A stretch of 64,000 nt of DNA, taken from Hygrocybe punicea. Its lineage: Eukaryota > Basidiomycota > Agaricomycetes > Agaricales > Hygrophoraceae. The notes under the pieces were generated by a model. The model made no database searches. It saw nothing but the letters and a program-made list of their open reading frames with translations, and was not told the DNA's origin. This document shows, piece by piece, positions 1-11,603 of the stretch. The DNA is taken from positions 496,001 to 560,000 of the forward strand of contig OY744462.1 of the NCBI GenBank assembly GCA_963556145.1. Reading direction: 5' to 3'. Position 1 is the stretch's first letter; the number at the start of each line of letters is the position of its first letter. Made by a program: the position numbers and the translations under genes.

Positions 1-870
1 TTTAGCAACTCGACCCCATTTAGGCAATCGGCAACTGCCGGTTGGCTTTCCCGCGCGAGTTGAAGCCTCGACTCGTCCTTTTCAACAACGCGAAATGGGT
101 GCAGAAGAGCACCCAAGGTTTTATTTTAATTTTCAATCTTTGTTTTTTTTGCTAATGTTGAATTTTGTGTAGTTACCCCCGCGCCAAACGCAGGTGAACC
201 CGAACACCCACCAACCTACCCAGCCCAGACAAGAACGCCACAGCCACCTCAGCAAACCCAACGGGCGCGGACGACAACGGTCCCGGTGAGGATAGCGGAA
301 ACAGGCCCGCGATGCCGGGGAAGGTGCCAGATGGCAACGACGAGGACATGCCAGATGGGACACGCCAGACGGCAACGGAGGACACAGACGGCCTGCCAGG
401 GGACGACGAGGACGGAGATGGCCAGCCATGGGAGGACAGGAGGACGGAGACGACAACGACCAGCCAGGGGACGACGGCAAAGGGAACAACGAGTGATGAC
501 GACAATAGGACGACGACGAGAACGGGGGACAACGACGGGGATGACGTCGACGGGGACGAAGATGAAGACAAAGACAAAGACAAGGATGGAGACGGGGACA
601 TGGACGAGGACGAGGACGACGGAGACGTAGATGACGAGGACGACGGAGACGTAGATGACGAGGACGACGGAGGTATGTACATGCCACCCCCCTCCTCTCT
701 CTCCTCCTCTTCCTCTCTCTGCTGCCTGTCCCTCTCCCACTTCCTTCTCCCACTCCTTCTCCCATTCCCCCTCCTCCCTCCTCCCACTCCCTTCTCCCAC
801 CCTGCCTGCCTCTTCTCACCTTGTCCCCACCCCCATCCTCCTCCCACCACCACCTGCCATATTTAATTAT
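1..870. repeat. GAC-rich low-complexity element core (partial)
   Basis: From about 290 to 670 the plus strand is a degenerate GAC/ACG/GGA run; it reads as an acidic Asp/Glu/Thr-rich open frame (312-866) that passes into a CT-rich tail at 690-850. The leader (1-175) resembles the leader at about 30,705-30,880, which shares the pattern of a TTTAGG-CAA-GGCAA start, a GCGAGTT-type block, a GTGCAGAAG block and a T-rich stretch before the purine-rich core. The two loci therefore look like members of one family. Open frames occur on both strands because the composition is biased, so I do not call a protein here. The left end lies outside the window. Confidence 0.55.
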
Positions 871-1158
871 TTAATTATGTATTTAGATAAATAATAATTT
901 ATTAATAATTTATATTGTCACTCTAAGCAATATTGAGGTATTGGTTTTCATATGAGGTATGTATTTATTTACAATTGAGTAATATTAAACAAAAAAAGCA
1001 CAATGTATCAAGTGGGGTAATTTCTGATTTTGGCATATAAGTAGCTTCTGTAATGGCTGATAGTAAAACTGAGATATTGTGCATTTTCAAAAGAATAAAT
1101 TTGTAATTTTGCTATTCTGTGTACTTTTAATAATTGCATTTCAAATTGTATGACAAGG
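871..1158. other. AT-rich spacer, nothing recognised
   Basis: AT-rich sequence between the low-complexity core and the 33-bp minisatellite. I see no gene, hairpin or repeat end in it. Confidence 0.5.
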
Positions 1159-1815
1159 AAATGGGATACAGCAAATGCTACACATAGTTAAACTGAGGGT
1201 ACAGCAAGTGCGGCACCTGGTTAAACTGGAGGTCCAGCAACTGCTGCACCTGGTTAAACTGGACATACAGTAGCTAGTGCTCCGAGTTAAACTGATGGTA
1301 CAGCAACTGCTGCACCTGGTTAAACTGAGGGTACAGCAAGTGCTGCACCTGGTTAAACTGGAGGTAAAGTAGCTGCTGCTCCAAGTTAAACTGGAGGTGC
1401 AGCAAGTGCTGCACCTGGTTAAACTGACCATCCAGCAGCTACTGCTATGAGTTAAACCAGATGTCCAGCAAGTGCTGTATCTGGTTAAACTGAGCAATCA
1501 GTAGCAACTGCTCTGAGTTAAACTAGACATCCAGCAAGTACTGCTTTCAGTTTAACTGCCAATGCAGTAAGTGGTGGGCACAGTTTAACTAAGCTCACAG
1601 TAACAACTGGCTTGGGTTTAACTGAGCTTTACAGTGAACTGCAGGGCTTAGCACTCCTGCCTCAAGTTTAACTGAACCTACCAGTAATTGCTATGCCGAG
1701 TTTAACTGTATCGCAGCAGGCACTGTCTGGGAGTTTAACTTAAGCCCCAGCTACTAGTGCTGATAGTACACCTAACTTTCGTACCTTAACTGGGTTTGAG
1801 TTTAACTGAAACCCC
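1159..1815. repeat. 33-bp minisatellite (GGTTAAACTG family)
   Basis: About 19 degenerate units of roughly 33 bp, each carrying a CAGCAA-TGCTGCACCT block followed by GGTTAAACTG or AGTTTAACTG. Units are most alike at 1,190-1,500 and decay toward 1,800. Because 33 is a multiple of three, the array is open on the minus strand as an 11-residue repeat, but nothing else suggests coding. It stops just upstream of the gene starting at 1,913. Confidence 0.85.
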
Positions 1816-3481
1816 CTGGACTAATGAGGGCATCGACCCTGACATCCAACGTTTTCCGTTCCCCTCATTTCTACCCTCAGATGCCCACCAAAAAGGTTCC
1901 ACTACATCTACCATGTCCTTGCCCGTCGTCAAAACCTCGACTCCTGCTGTCAATCCTGTGGCTTTCAAATACTGGCCTGATGCGCTGCCCAAAAAGCTGC
2001 AGGAGCTGCATCGCATCTTCCAAATCCAGTACATGGTCCCACCCAAGATTCCGGCACCCAACAAGGATTCCGGCACCGTCCCCGTCTTTTCTCGTAACCT
2101 ATATGTACTGAAGACTCACCCTCACGATGCCACCGCCTGAGGCGAGTTATGGCACGAAATGCCTGAACGATACGAGGAACCGCTCCATCGCTTGATTTAT
2201 CAAATGGATATGTATATCTACGCGACAGCAGCCATCGCATACAACACGGCACCCCACTACTCGCCAGACTACGTCAAAAACGATAAGGAAGGGACCAATT
2301 CACTTCAGGATTACCTCAAGTATACCGACACCGTCATGGATGAAATTTGGGCAGAGGTTTTGGTCGCAAAATGGGCCAACGAGGTTACCCGTGACTGGCG
2401 AAGCAAGATCTTCGACGATTGGCTCCTCAAAGAGTTTTATTTCGGCAAGCATTCTCCATCGGCATTGATTCAACATGGCACTGTTAGCACCGAGACCATG
2501 CCAGAGGACCTTGGTGAGTATATATACGCATTGGCAGACAAATGGATTATGACATCTGGCATCATAGATTGGGCAAAATACGACGAATCTGTGCCAGCAT
2601 GGCACAGCGGAACCTCTGCAAATTGGTCGTTCGGTGGGCTTCCGGACGCCACAAAGCTCGAAACCATTGGTCATGTTATTGCTTGGTGTAAAGAACATAG
2701 TGTCCTCGTCGATGCCGATGTGGCGGAGGACAATGAAGGTGTGATCTATAATTACATGTGTGAATGTGCTAATAATATAATACATTTGCAGAAGAGCCGG
2801 TTCCCCAGGGCAAGGGCAAGGGCAAAGCCAAGTCAAAATCGGTCAAAAAACAGAAGACATCCTCTGCTGGTTTGTACAATTTTTAACCATAGCAGTGTAT
2901 AGATGTACTGAATATTCAGGTGGCGCAGACAATTCGTCCGAGAAGGACAAAAAGAAGCCCAAGCCCAAGCCCAAGCCCAGTAAGTACTTTCATTGTCTGT
3001 GATCATCACACACGGTAACTCCTCATCATCACAGAACGCACCGTGAAGTCCAAACCCGATGACGACGCTGACGGTGAGTTATTAAATTCTAAATATCAAG
3101 CTTATAATGCATATTGTTCATTCATGCATAGACGATATCAAGATGGAGGAGGACGTAGCCCCGGTAAAGAAGAAACGATCAAAGGCTCAAATGCGCACGT
3201 TACTCACTTTGCTCTGAATAATGCACCGACATCTCGCAGTCGCTGTCGAAATTGTGCCGTCGCGCGGATCCAAGAAATCGGAATCCAAAAAATTGACAGT
3301 GGAAGTTAAACCACCCGTCTCCTCCGAGTCGGATGATGTGCCACTGGAATCCGCAAAGTTGGGCTTGTTAGGACCAGAATGGGAGGGGTTGTTGCATTCT
3401 GATGACGATGTAATCATGCACAACAACGATGGACCTCCCAAACCCATACAGGACTCTCTCAGCGGCGATCACGAGGATGGT

Positions 3482-3624
3482 GGAGTAGTGGGACCTGGCC
3501 AGTCACGTGACTGGGCTAGTTAGTAGCCTTCCTGATGTAGTAGTCAGTCGATTATCCATCCTATCCAGTCGACTTCCTCTCGAGTCCTGCGTGAGCCCCC
3601 GGAGTGGTACCTCGGTATCACTCC
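3482..3624 (+). repeat. SINE-like repeat, copy 1
   Basis: Begins TGGAGTAGTGGGACC, which matches the tRNA A-box consensus TRGCNNAGTGG at 10 of 11 positions. It contains the palindrome CCAGTCACGTGACTGG and ends in a 24-nt hairpin (3,601-3,624, left arm GGAGTGGTACC, right arm GGTATCACTCC). Compared with copy 2 it lacks about 14 bases after the palindrome. It interrupts the acidic exon of the surrounding gene. The tRNA origin is inference from the A-box-like start; the B box is weak. Confidence 0.6.
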
Positions 3625-4760
3625 AACGTGGTGATGAGAGTGTTTTTCGACCCACGCACCTCTTTTTCTCTTGGTTTCTCACTCCTGACGTTTTTTTCTC
3701 GCGAGACGACTTATTTCGGCCTCACCACCCACCGCTGCGCAACCACAGACTTTTTCCCTTACTCTAGGTCCTACAGTACTCGAGTTACCCCCCCGGCACT
3801 CTCGTTCAACCCACCGATGCCCCACGTCGCTCCAAAAACGCGGGCACGACCCGTTTTGAACACCCAGCACCAGGCCGCGTCACACCACTCAACCTTCATT
3901 TTTCAGACCCAGGACCATCCCCCGCGCCGTTGTTCGACGTCGTATGGCCCCACCGCGTCCCACGTCACCTCAAGAGCGCCGTCGACCCCGTTTTTTGACG
4001 CCTCAAGACCCACCGGCATTTCGCCACGTCATCACTTTCGACCCCCCGTTTTTTCGTGTAACCAGGCTCAACCCGCGTTCACCCAAACCCCCGCACCCAC
4101 GCTCGACGACCCAGCATTCCGGTCCTGCCCAAACGAACCCCCATCGCCGTCCAAGTTAAGTGCCTGCGTCCTGCCACGTCACCACCATCAACCCACGTTT
4201 TTTCGCGTACCCCAACCCTACACGGACTTATTCAACTTTCCGCACCCCTGTTCCACCGGCCAGAACCCCCCGTTCCCCTCCATTGCGCCAAACGAGCCCC
4301 TGCCGTCGTTTTCAGACACCCGGGCCACCCACCACATCACCATCGCACGGCCCCGTTCTGCCAACATACCCAGCCCCGGACCGACTCACGAAGCTCGCCG
4401 CCCACCCGTTCACCATCCCGGAGCACCCCACCTCCCTCCACTACTGCGAATAGACCGTGCCCGCCGCTCCCAGACCCCCACCGCGTTCCGCCATGTCATC
4501 ACCCCCCCGCCGGTTTCTTGCACCATACCCGGCCCCGCGAGCCCTCGTTCATCTCCCCGCAGCCTCGTTCTAGACTGTGGTGACTGCCCTGGACCCATAG
4601 AAACCCAAATGAGTCGCCCCAGCCCCCCACACGCCCTCGTTCAGTCACGTACCACCCTGCCAGGGAACCCAACAGTGTATTGTACCCCACGCCGACCTGG
4701 AAGAGCCACCCCGATCCCTTCGCGTGATACACCAACCCCTCGCGTCGAGATACTGTGCCC
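3625..4760. repeat. C-rich degenerate tandem region (~155 bp period)
   Basis: Very C-rich on the plus strand, with recurring blocks of CACGTCA-CAC-ACCC followed by GTTTTTTCG at about 3,962, 4,025, 4,177, 4,336 and 4,490. It reads as a Pro-rich open frame on the plus strand (3,604-4,767), which the composition alone can explain. The block layout resembles the ~147-bp satellite at 34,917 and may be a distant GC-rich relative. Confidence 0.5.
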
Positions 4761-4939
4761 TTGTTAGTACAACCCTATGTCCCCATCGCTTATTATAGCT
4801 TTATAGCCCTATCCCCCTGTTCCCCCACCTGCTGGATGTCAATTAAAGTCTACCTACGAGCCGTCACTACACTTGTTCACACCTGTTCACCTAGTTCCAC
4901 CAACACCGTTACATTTTCGATCACCAGAACTTCCATGCT

Positions 4940-5243
4940 GCACTGAGTACTTGCCAGAGCAATTCGCGCGATTTTGGATCTTGCGTCGTAAGCCCTAACC
5001 TTGCGAGGAAGGCATTCAGAGAGTTTGAGTTTGAGAGAGGAGTTCTATAGAGTCTGGTCATCTACCGCCCCCTGCGCGAGGACAACTTCCCGCTTCACGA
5101 TATAAGGCCCCGGCCTTGAGTCAAGGCATTCTGAGGGACTGGGAGTTGTGGCTTTAGAGTTTTTCGGTCAGTTTCTGTTTGTTTTGTGTTCTTTTCTGTA
5201 GCAGTTGGCGACGAGGACATCGCCATGAGGAAAAGGGGCACTT
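4940..5243 (+). mobile_element. possible LTR end with primer-binding-site-like motif (remnant)
   Basis: A TATA-like ATATAAGG lies at about 5,100. A T-rich run ends ...TGTAGCA near 5,203 and is followed at once by GTTGGCGACGAGGAC. An LTR ending in CA followed by TGGCGACGAGG resembles the primer-binding-site arrangement of some Ty3-type elements. A purine-rich GAGGAAAAGGGG follows, and then SINE-like copy 2. No second LTR and no gag or pol are present, and the left end is not defined. Confidence 0.3.
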
Positions 5244-5400
5244 GGAGTAGTGGGACCTGGCCAGTCACGTGACTGGGCTCCCACGGTTGACCTAGTTAGT
5301 AGCCTTCCTGATGTAGTAGTCAGTCGATTATCCATCCTATCCAGTCGACTTCCTCTCGAGTCCTGCGTGAGCCCCCGGAGTGGTACCTCGGTACCACTCC
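5244..5400 (+). repeat. SINE-like repeat, copy 2
   Basis: The most complete copy. It has the GGAGTAGTGGGACC start, the CCAGTCACGTGACTGG palindrome, CTCCCACGGTTGACC, then a shared body ending in a perfect hairpin at 5,377-5,400 (GGAGTGGTACC, 2-nt loop, GGTACCACTCC). The unknown gene resumes immediately after it. Copies 1 and 2 are near-identical over their shared length. Confidence 0.6.
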
Positions 5401-5751
5401 AACGGCAAGACAGCAAAGAGGAGGAAGTTGGATCTGGCATCAGAGCAAGCATGTATTATCGCAGAAAGGCTCCAGCTAGCGAAGCCTCCAAAGAAGTCTC
5501 CGACTCCGGGTATGCACATTACACTCTATATAGATTTCACATCTGATCTTGTCAATATCCTAGGATTCCATCCCAATACGCGTGCATCGTCATGCCATCA
5601 GTCGTCGACCCCTGTGGAGCCAGGCAGTTTATCAATGGATGTAGATTGGAGCAATATCGTTCCTCACGATATCTTAGTCTCAATTACGCCGAGCCAAACA
5701 AGGCCTTCATCTCCCAAGGCGTCGACATCCAAACTGGACCCTGGCCCTTAA

Positions 5752-6207
5752 TTTCGGGTGCTGTAAGTCCTCTTTTTGTGGAGTGTTAATTATATTTGAC
5801 TAAAGACACTTTTATCTCAGTCGTTGATTTCTGGTAATCTGTTGATAATCTGTGCCCTCAACATCCTCCTCTACCGCCATTCTTTACATTTGTACAATAT
5901 CTGTACATTTCTTTTTTGCTCTATTGAAAATGGCTTGTGTTACTTTCCTATGACCATAACAATTGAGCAAGATAATAAGCATACACAGATACCACATAAG
6001 ACATCAATCTTGGTGACTGAAAATCTGTTTGTCTAAATTAAATGTATTAATTTCAGTTCACGTTTGTCATAGTACACCACAGGTAACATAAGGAGGGCAA
6101 CCTTGGGTTACTATGGCTTGGGCTAATGAACATTCAAATTGAATATATGTAATAAACCAGGACTGCCAACTTTATGGGCCAATTAAATAGGGGATACACA
6201 TAGGAGA
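5752..6207. other. AT-rich spacer, nothing recognised
   Basis: The gene ends at 5,751 and this stretch is AT-rich with no recognised coding or repeat end. The 5' terminus of the Helitron should lie somewhere between here and 6,700, but I could not identify it. Confidence 0.4.
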
Positions 6208-6422
6208 CAGGTGAGGGATTTTTGCCATCAAATAATATTGAGATATCCACTCAAATATTGAAATTATTTTTGTTGCGATCATAAGTCCAAAAATGTCGAA
6301 AACATAATGTTATCCACTTTTTACAACATTTTCGGACTTATTATAACAACAAGAATAATTTTAATATTTGAGTGGATATCTCAATATTATTTGATGGTAA
6401 AAATTCCTCATCCATCCCCTGT
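6208..6422. mobile_element. small palindromic MITE
   Basis: Inverted arms of about 75 bp: TTTTTGCCATCAAATAATAT near 6,220 pairs with ATATTATTTGATGGTAAAAA near 6,395. The central loop contains a second inverted pair around TAAGTCC and GGACTTA. The outermost bases (CAGG and CCTG) are only partly matched, and I could not assign a target-site duplication, so the ends are approximate. Confidence 0.6.
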
Positions 6423-6696
6423 GACAACTGTAACAAATCCCCCTCATATGGTGGCAAGCATAACCATCACTCCAAGGAAAGCTATGACTATTCAGTACCG
6501 GAATATTAGGTATGTTATGAAAACATTCAATTGAATAAAAACATTATAAAGCTTCAGGCACACCTTATGATGTTTTTGGAAGAGCTTACAAATAAGATAA
6601 TGTCATATGAACAATCCAATTGTGTTCATGATCCGAACCACTTAACTAGTTAAATAGACACATGGGTGGTGCTTTCTCTTACTATCACCAATCCAC

Positions 6697-8371
6697 ATGA
6701 ATCTCCACGATACCATCCATATCTGCATTGCGGTTTTGACTTATCTACATTTCCTTGCAAACGCAACCATATTTCCACAACTATGCCAAGACCAACTTAT
6801 GTATATCTCTCTTGAACCAATTTCCGTTCCTTTGATATCGACCTTGACCCAAGAATTGGGTGTTTTTCAAAGAAAACTCATAGAACATGAGTTTGCCCCA
6901 GATCAGGGCGATGCAACAATACTGATGCACATAAATGCAACACAATGTGTAAAGTTCAATGAAATAACAAATAATACTTTGACACTCAATGCATTATTCG
7001 TTTGGACTACATTTAAAGATAGCGCATTCAATATGCAATTACGTTCTATTCAATATGCCAGAACATATTTCTTACCTTCTAAATATGTCTTTGCTTTGTA
7101 TTGTCTTCTCAAACCTATCACTGTCCAATGTCATTGTAAAATGATCAAGGCATTGCTCATGCGATCGCTATTGAGACGACATGATTTCAGATCATATTTG
7201 TTTCATTGTATTACTAGTTCTCTATCACATGCAACGTTGCTTTGGATCACACTATGTTTCATAATACGGCATAGCCGTTCAAACATAATTGTGTTCAATT
7301 TGAAGTTATTCAGAAACTTGTTGAAATCTTTATATATAAATTGCATTCATAGATATGACTACATTGGTGGCTGTAAACGAATACCAACATTCAAGTTTAG
7401 CTTTCTTCAATCTTTCATGCTACCGTCTAATAATATCAACCATGATTCTGACATATTATTCGAATACATGGGACATATTGATGAACAAACAGCTAACACA
7501 TTATATGAAGATAGAAAAAAATATGCATGTGTTAAAATGCCTTTACATGAACTTCTGCCAAAGTTGACCATGAAGGATATTGGAAAAATAACAACAATAC
7601 ATGGTATATATTTGTCAAAGACATTATGAAGATTACATGGACAAGATTTATCTCTGGCATTAATGAGGCATAATTGTTCAGCTTGTGATACTCATGTTTC
7701 TATTTTTCATGTGCATGATACTAAATCACATAAAGATCTGTGTAAACAGTGGTACAAAAGACAACAAATGACAGAAACATATGAGTGTAGGAAAGAAGAA
7801 TCTCAGACGAAAAGGTTAGAAGAATTGGACAATTCAGAGGAGCAATCATTTCCTCCTCCTCCGCCATCTATTGAATTGAAAGAAATAATAATTAGAAACT
7901 GGTGTACAGATACATCACCTGAATGTTTCCAAGAAGGTGGATGTGCTGTATGTGGTCAATTGGTTGCATTGAAAAACATGTCTTTATTGTCAAAGACGAA
8001 GGTTAATCTGGAAATATTAACTAGAGACAATATGGGAATCACAAGATGTGAATGATATCATTGTTCTGATCCAATAGAGGATATCAAAGGTCCAGTGCTA
8101 GATGACACATGTAAATGGATATGCAAACTATGTGTGCTCAGTCTGAATAAAGGCCAAACTCCCAAATATGCTTTGGCAAATGGACTTTGGTTGGGAAGAA
8201 TTCCTGCGCAACTTCAAAAGCTAACGTTTGCTGAACAACTTTTAATTGCCCGTGTTCATCACAATAAATGCATTGTTCGTGTGTCATCTGGGATGCATAA
8301 AATGAAAGCAAATGCCATCATGTTTCAAAACCCAACACCAAAGATATATCAACGGTTGCCTCCAACAATTA
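6697..8371 (+). pseudogene. Helitron protein, N-terminal and DUF6570-like part
   Basis: One frame from ATG 6,697, in register with the rest of the Helitron protein across TGA stops at 7,627 and 8,053. The first ~240 codons are hydrophobic and unlike known Helitron proteins, so the natural start may be further down, around 7,440. From about 7,660 Cys-containing motifs appear (CSACDTH; GCAVCGQL near 7,945; CKWICKLC near 8,108). A segment from ALANGLWLG to FQNPTPKIYQRLPPT matches my knowledge of the DUF6570 region that precedes the Rep domain in fungal Helitrons. The frame is cut at 8,370 by a MITE whose two TA copies flank it. A shorter homologous N-terminal region lies on the minus strand at 22,390-23,744. 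Confidence 0.75.
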
Positions 8372-9052
8372 TTGCTATTTGCGGAACTTAGGGCACGTGT
8401 GAAATTTTTTCAAAAAAACACATATTTGGTAAATCTACAATAACTCCCTCAGTTTTCAACTTTTTATTGCAAACATAGATTCCATTATAATCTCCTTCAA
8501 AATCCACATTCAACCCTCTATTCAAATTTTTATTATACCTATTATTTCATTTGTTTGAAATAGGGGCATCTTGGCATGCAAAACTCAAATAGACACCTCA
8601 GATTGCCTGTAGAAATTCCAGAAAAATTCCATGTTGTATCTATGGCATATTTCTAGTCAACAGTGTATTTTATTTTATTATTTATTGTCTGTGTCATTCT
8701 GTGAGTTATTGTATTTTAATGAGGTACTATGTATTTTCAATAATAATAAAATAAAATATACGGTTGACTAGAAATATGCCATAGATACAACATGGAATTT
8801 TTCTGGAATTTCTACAGGCAATCTGAGGTGTCTATTTGAGTTTTGCATGCCAAGATGCCCCTATTTCAAACAAATGAAATAATAGGTATAATAAAAATTT
8901 GAATAGAGGGTTGAATGTGGATTTTGAAGGAGATTATAATGGAATCTATGTTTGCAATAAAAAGTTGAAAACTGAGGGAGTTATTGTAGATTTACCAAAT
9001 ATGTGTTTTTTTGAAAAAATTTCACACGTGCCCTAAGTTCCGCAAATAGCAG
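8372..9052. mobile_element. TA-flanked palindromic MITE (681 bp) inside the Helitron frame
   Basis: Nearly perfect palindrome. The left end TTGCTATTTGCGGAAC pairs with the right end GTTCCGCAAATAGCAG, and the arms run to a short AT-rich centre near 8,690-8,740. TA is present on both sides (8,370-8,371 and 9,053-9,054), as expected for Tc1/mariner-type target duplication. Removing the element plus one TA rejoins the Helitron frame exactly (LPPTI to KELDEVLAFIFTG). No transposase is encoded. Confidence 0.9.
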
Positions 9053-11603
9053 TAAAGAACTTGATGAAGTGCTAGCCTTCATTTTCACTGGTCCTGCCAG
9101 ACCAACTCTGAAAGACATGGAGCGAACACCTTTATTGGTTCGCTGAAGGCGAGTTTCTGTAGCTTTAGAATGGCTGAAATTGAACCACATGGATTACTAT
9201 GATTTAGATATTTCCTATGAAAATTTAGAACAATATCCAGATCATGGAATTCCTGTTGTGGTTGCATATCGACCAGCAGACACAAATAAGGAACCGGAAG
9301 CCACTAGTGCATTTGACAATGAAGAGGAAGATGGTGTGGAAGATGGGCCTTGTCCCTTTGTTGTTAGTGGAGTAACTGGCAAAGATCTAGATATTACAAG
9401 TCCAAAGGCATTAATAGCTAGAGCGACCAAGCACTTGATAGATGATCATGGTGGTGTTCTTGCCATAAGCCATGCTAGAAATCCAGAATCGTTCTTTAAT
9501 AATCCTCAGTTATATCCTATGATGTTCCCCTGCCTATTTCCATATGGCTTGGGTGGTATTAGCAGCATAGACAAGGATGTTTTAAGCATCAGTGATATGA
9601 TGCACAAAAGACATCTCCTGATGTACCATGACAAAAGATTTCAAACCGATCCCTATTTTCCATTGATCGCATTCAATCAAGAACAAATCAAAGACAGTAC
9701 AACCGGAGGATATTTGTTGACTAACAAACATAATTTCAACGATATTGCAGATCGCCTGATGAATATCAATACAGCTGTTTTGGATGACCTCTCTAAGAGA
9801 TTATCTAGAGGTGATAGAGTCAAACCAGATACATCAGAAGAGAAAGCATGCTATAAACTCATTTCTGATCTGGATCACATAGCTGGTCAGGTCAAAGGTT
9901 CAATTACTAACAAGAAATACATGCGAAATGAGATTTGGTCTCTGATATCCTATATTGGTGCTCCAACTTGGTTTATCACTTTTGCACCTGCAGACATCAA
10001 TCACCCACTATGCTTATATTATGCTGACAACAAAGAAAAGTTTTATCCTAAACTACGTCTACCCTAGGATTGTTACAAACTAATTGCAAACAATCCAGTT
10101 GCTGGAGCCCGCTTCTTTCACTTTACTACTGAAATGTTTATCAAACATATATTAGGAATGAATGAATCTCATCCTGGCCTATATGGAAACACATCAGGTT
10201 ATTATGCGATGGTAGAGGAACAAGGACATCTTACCTTGCATCTTCATATGCTGTTGTGGATAAAGGGATGCCTTACACCTCAGGAAATACGTGACAAAAT
10301 TATGGGTGAAAATTCTGACTTTCAGAAAAGATTAGTGGAATACTTGGAAAGTTTGTGTGTAGGACAATTCATGACAGGTTCTAAAGATGAGGTATCACAG
10401 AAAATGGAACAGAGAATGTCGAAACCTGAATATCAACCACCGACATGTGTCATGCCAGATCCACCATCATATAATTGTTCTATTAATTGTCAATATCACA
10501 ACAAAAGATCAACATGGTGGCAAAGGTTTCAAGATGTTGTAAATGATCTTTTATTGCGATTAAATGTACATAACAGGCATGACGGCAAAAAAAAGCCATA
10601 TTGTCTTAATTCGAAAGGTGAATGTAAATGACGATTTCCCCGTGATATCTTTCAACAAACCTTTGTAGAACCTAACACTGGTGCTCTCAACCTCAAGCAT
10701 GGTGAACCTTGGATGAACACGGTGACACCTGAAGTTACATATATGCTATGATGCAATTCTGATGTGACCAGCTTATTATCAGGTACTGCTATAAAGGCCA
10801 TAGTTGCATACATAACAGATTATATTACAAAATTCTCCTTGAAGACCTATAGCATTTTTGAAGTGATAAAAAGTATTTTTGATAAGAATTCCGAAATGAT
10901 TGGTGGCGACCTGAAAAGAAAAGACAAAGTCAGAACACTGTTTACACAAATAGTCAATTCACTCACCTCCAAAATGGAGATTGGTGCTCCAATGGCTTCA
11001 TTATATGTCCTTGGAAATCCTGATCACTACACCAGTCATAAATTTGTGCCATTCTTTTGGAGATCTTATGTTAAAGAGGTTATCAGTGCATGGTCTGATG
11101 AAGAAATTCCCAATATATGTGAAGACCAAGATAATGCACAAAAGGTTGTTATTGGTAAGAATAATGGCGCATACATTGGACTTTCCAAAGTAAATAATTA
11201 TATGTTCAGACCAGCCTTGTATGATAATGTATCACTATATGACTGGATACGTCTTGCCACTATGGAACCAAAGAAAAGACGCACCAAAACAAAGACCAAA
11301 AGGGCCAGAAGAGAACCAGTGCAAAACCAAATTTTTGACAATCTAGGCTGTGATGATTTGTCTGACTCTTGCACTGAACCTACTAATGTTGACTATTCCA
11401 GTGATCACCACTTGTCTGATGTTGTTGATGATGATATACTCATGGAGATAGATGAAATTCCAAAACCTGATAGTTTGAATAAAAATGCAGGTCTAGAAAT
11501 AGCTGATAAAACAAATGAAGTTGATTTTAATAAATTGACAAAAATTGAAAATAATTATACTTTACATCCCAATCATCCACAATATCTTACCATGCCAAAA
11601 TGA
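9053..11603 (+). pseudogene. Helitron protein, Rep (HUH, two-tyrosine) part
   Basis: Nicking and strand-transfer domain for rolling-circle transposition. The frame resumes after the MITE with KELDEVLAFIFTG, then a Helitron_like_N region (LLMYHDKRFQTDPYFPL near 9,625; APTWFITFAPADINHP near 9,960). The HUH metal-binding motif HLH is at 10,239-10,247 (context LTLHLHMLLW). The two catalytic tyrosines are at 10,809 and 10,821 in AYITDYITK, matching the Y-x3-Y-x2-K pattern of Helitron Rep. In-frame stops lie at 10,065 (TAG), 10,629 and 10,749 (TGA). A Lys/Arg run near 11,270 and an acidic linker (11,390-11,560) lead to the helicase. A shift of frame occurs near 11,600. The catalytic residues are intact although the gene is broken. 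Confidence 0.88.

Larger units (their letters stand above)
1913..5751 (+). pseudogene. hypothetical fungal protein gene with introns, broken by a repeat insertion
   Basis: I do not recognise the family. The ATG at 1,913 is in good context (CTACCATGTCC) and directly follows the minisatellite. The frame runs to a TGA at 2,138, continues in the same frame, and then shows short GT-AG introns at 2,739-2,791, 2,870-2,919, 2,980-3,034 and 3,074-3,131 that keep the frame. The N-terminal part (to 2,738) is a Trp- and Tyr-rich globular-looking region. After it come Lys-rich exons with GKGKGK and KPKPKPKP runs. An acidic stretch at about 3,275-3,480 ends at the insertion 3,482-5,400. A likely continuation starts at 5,401 with a basic KRRK patch, has an intron at 5,510-5,563 and ends at TAA 5,749-5,751. 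The exon join near 3,199-3,239 does not keep frame in my reading. Basic and acidic tails suggest a nuclear protein, by inference only. The premature TGA and the insertion argue for a pseudogene. Confidence 0.55.

Noticed and set aside
1141..1497. Minus-strand Cys/Ser/Thr-rich 118-codon frame
   Set aside because: It is an 11-residue repeat produced by the 33-bp minisatellite, with no gene context.
1159..1815. Possible CRISPR-like array of regular repeats
   Set aside because: Units are contiguous and degenerate with no unique spacers, and the genome is eukaryotic.
3604..4767. 387-codon Pro-rich plus-strand open frame
   Set aside because: It lies in C-rich degenerate tandem sequence, has no intron or domain signature, and alternative frames are also open. 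Composition explains it.
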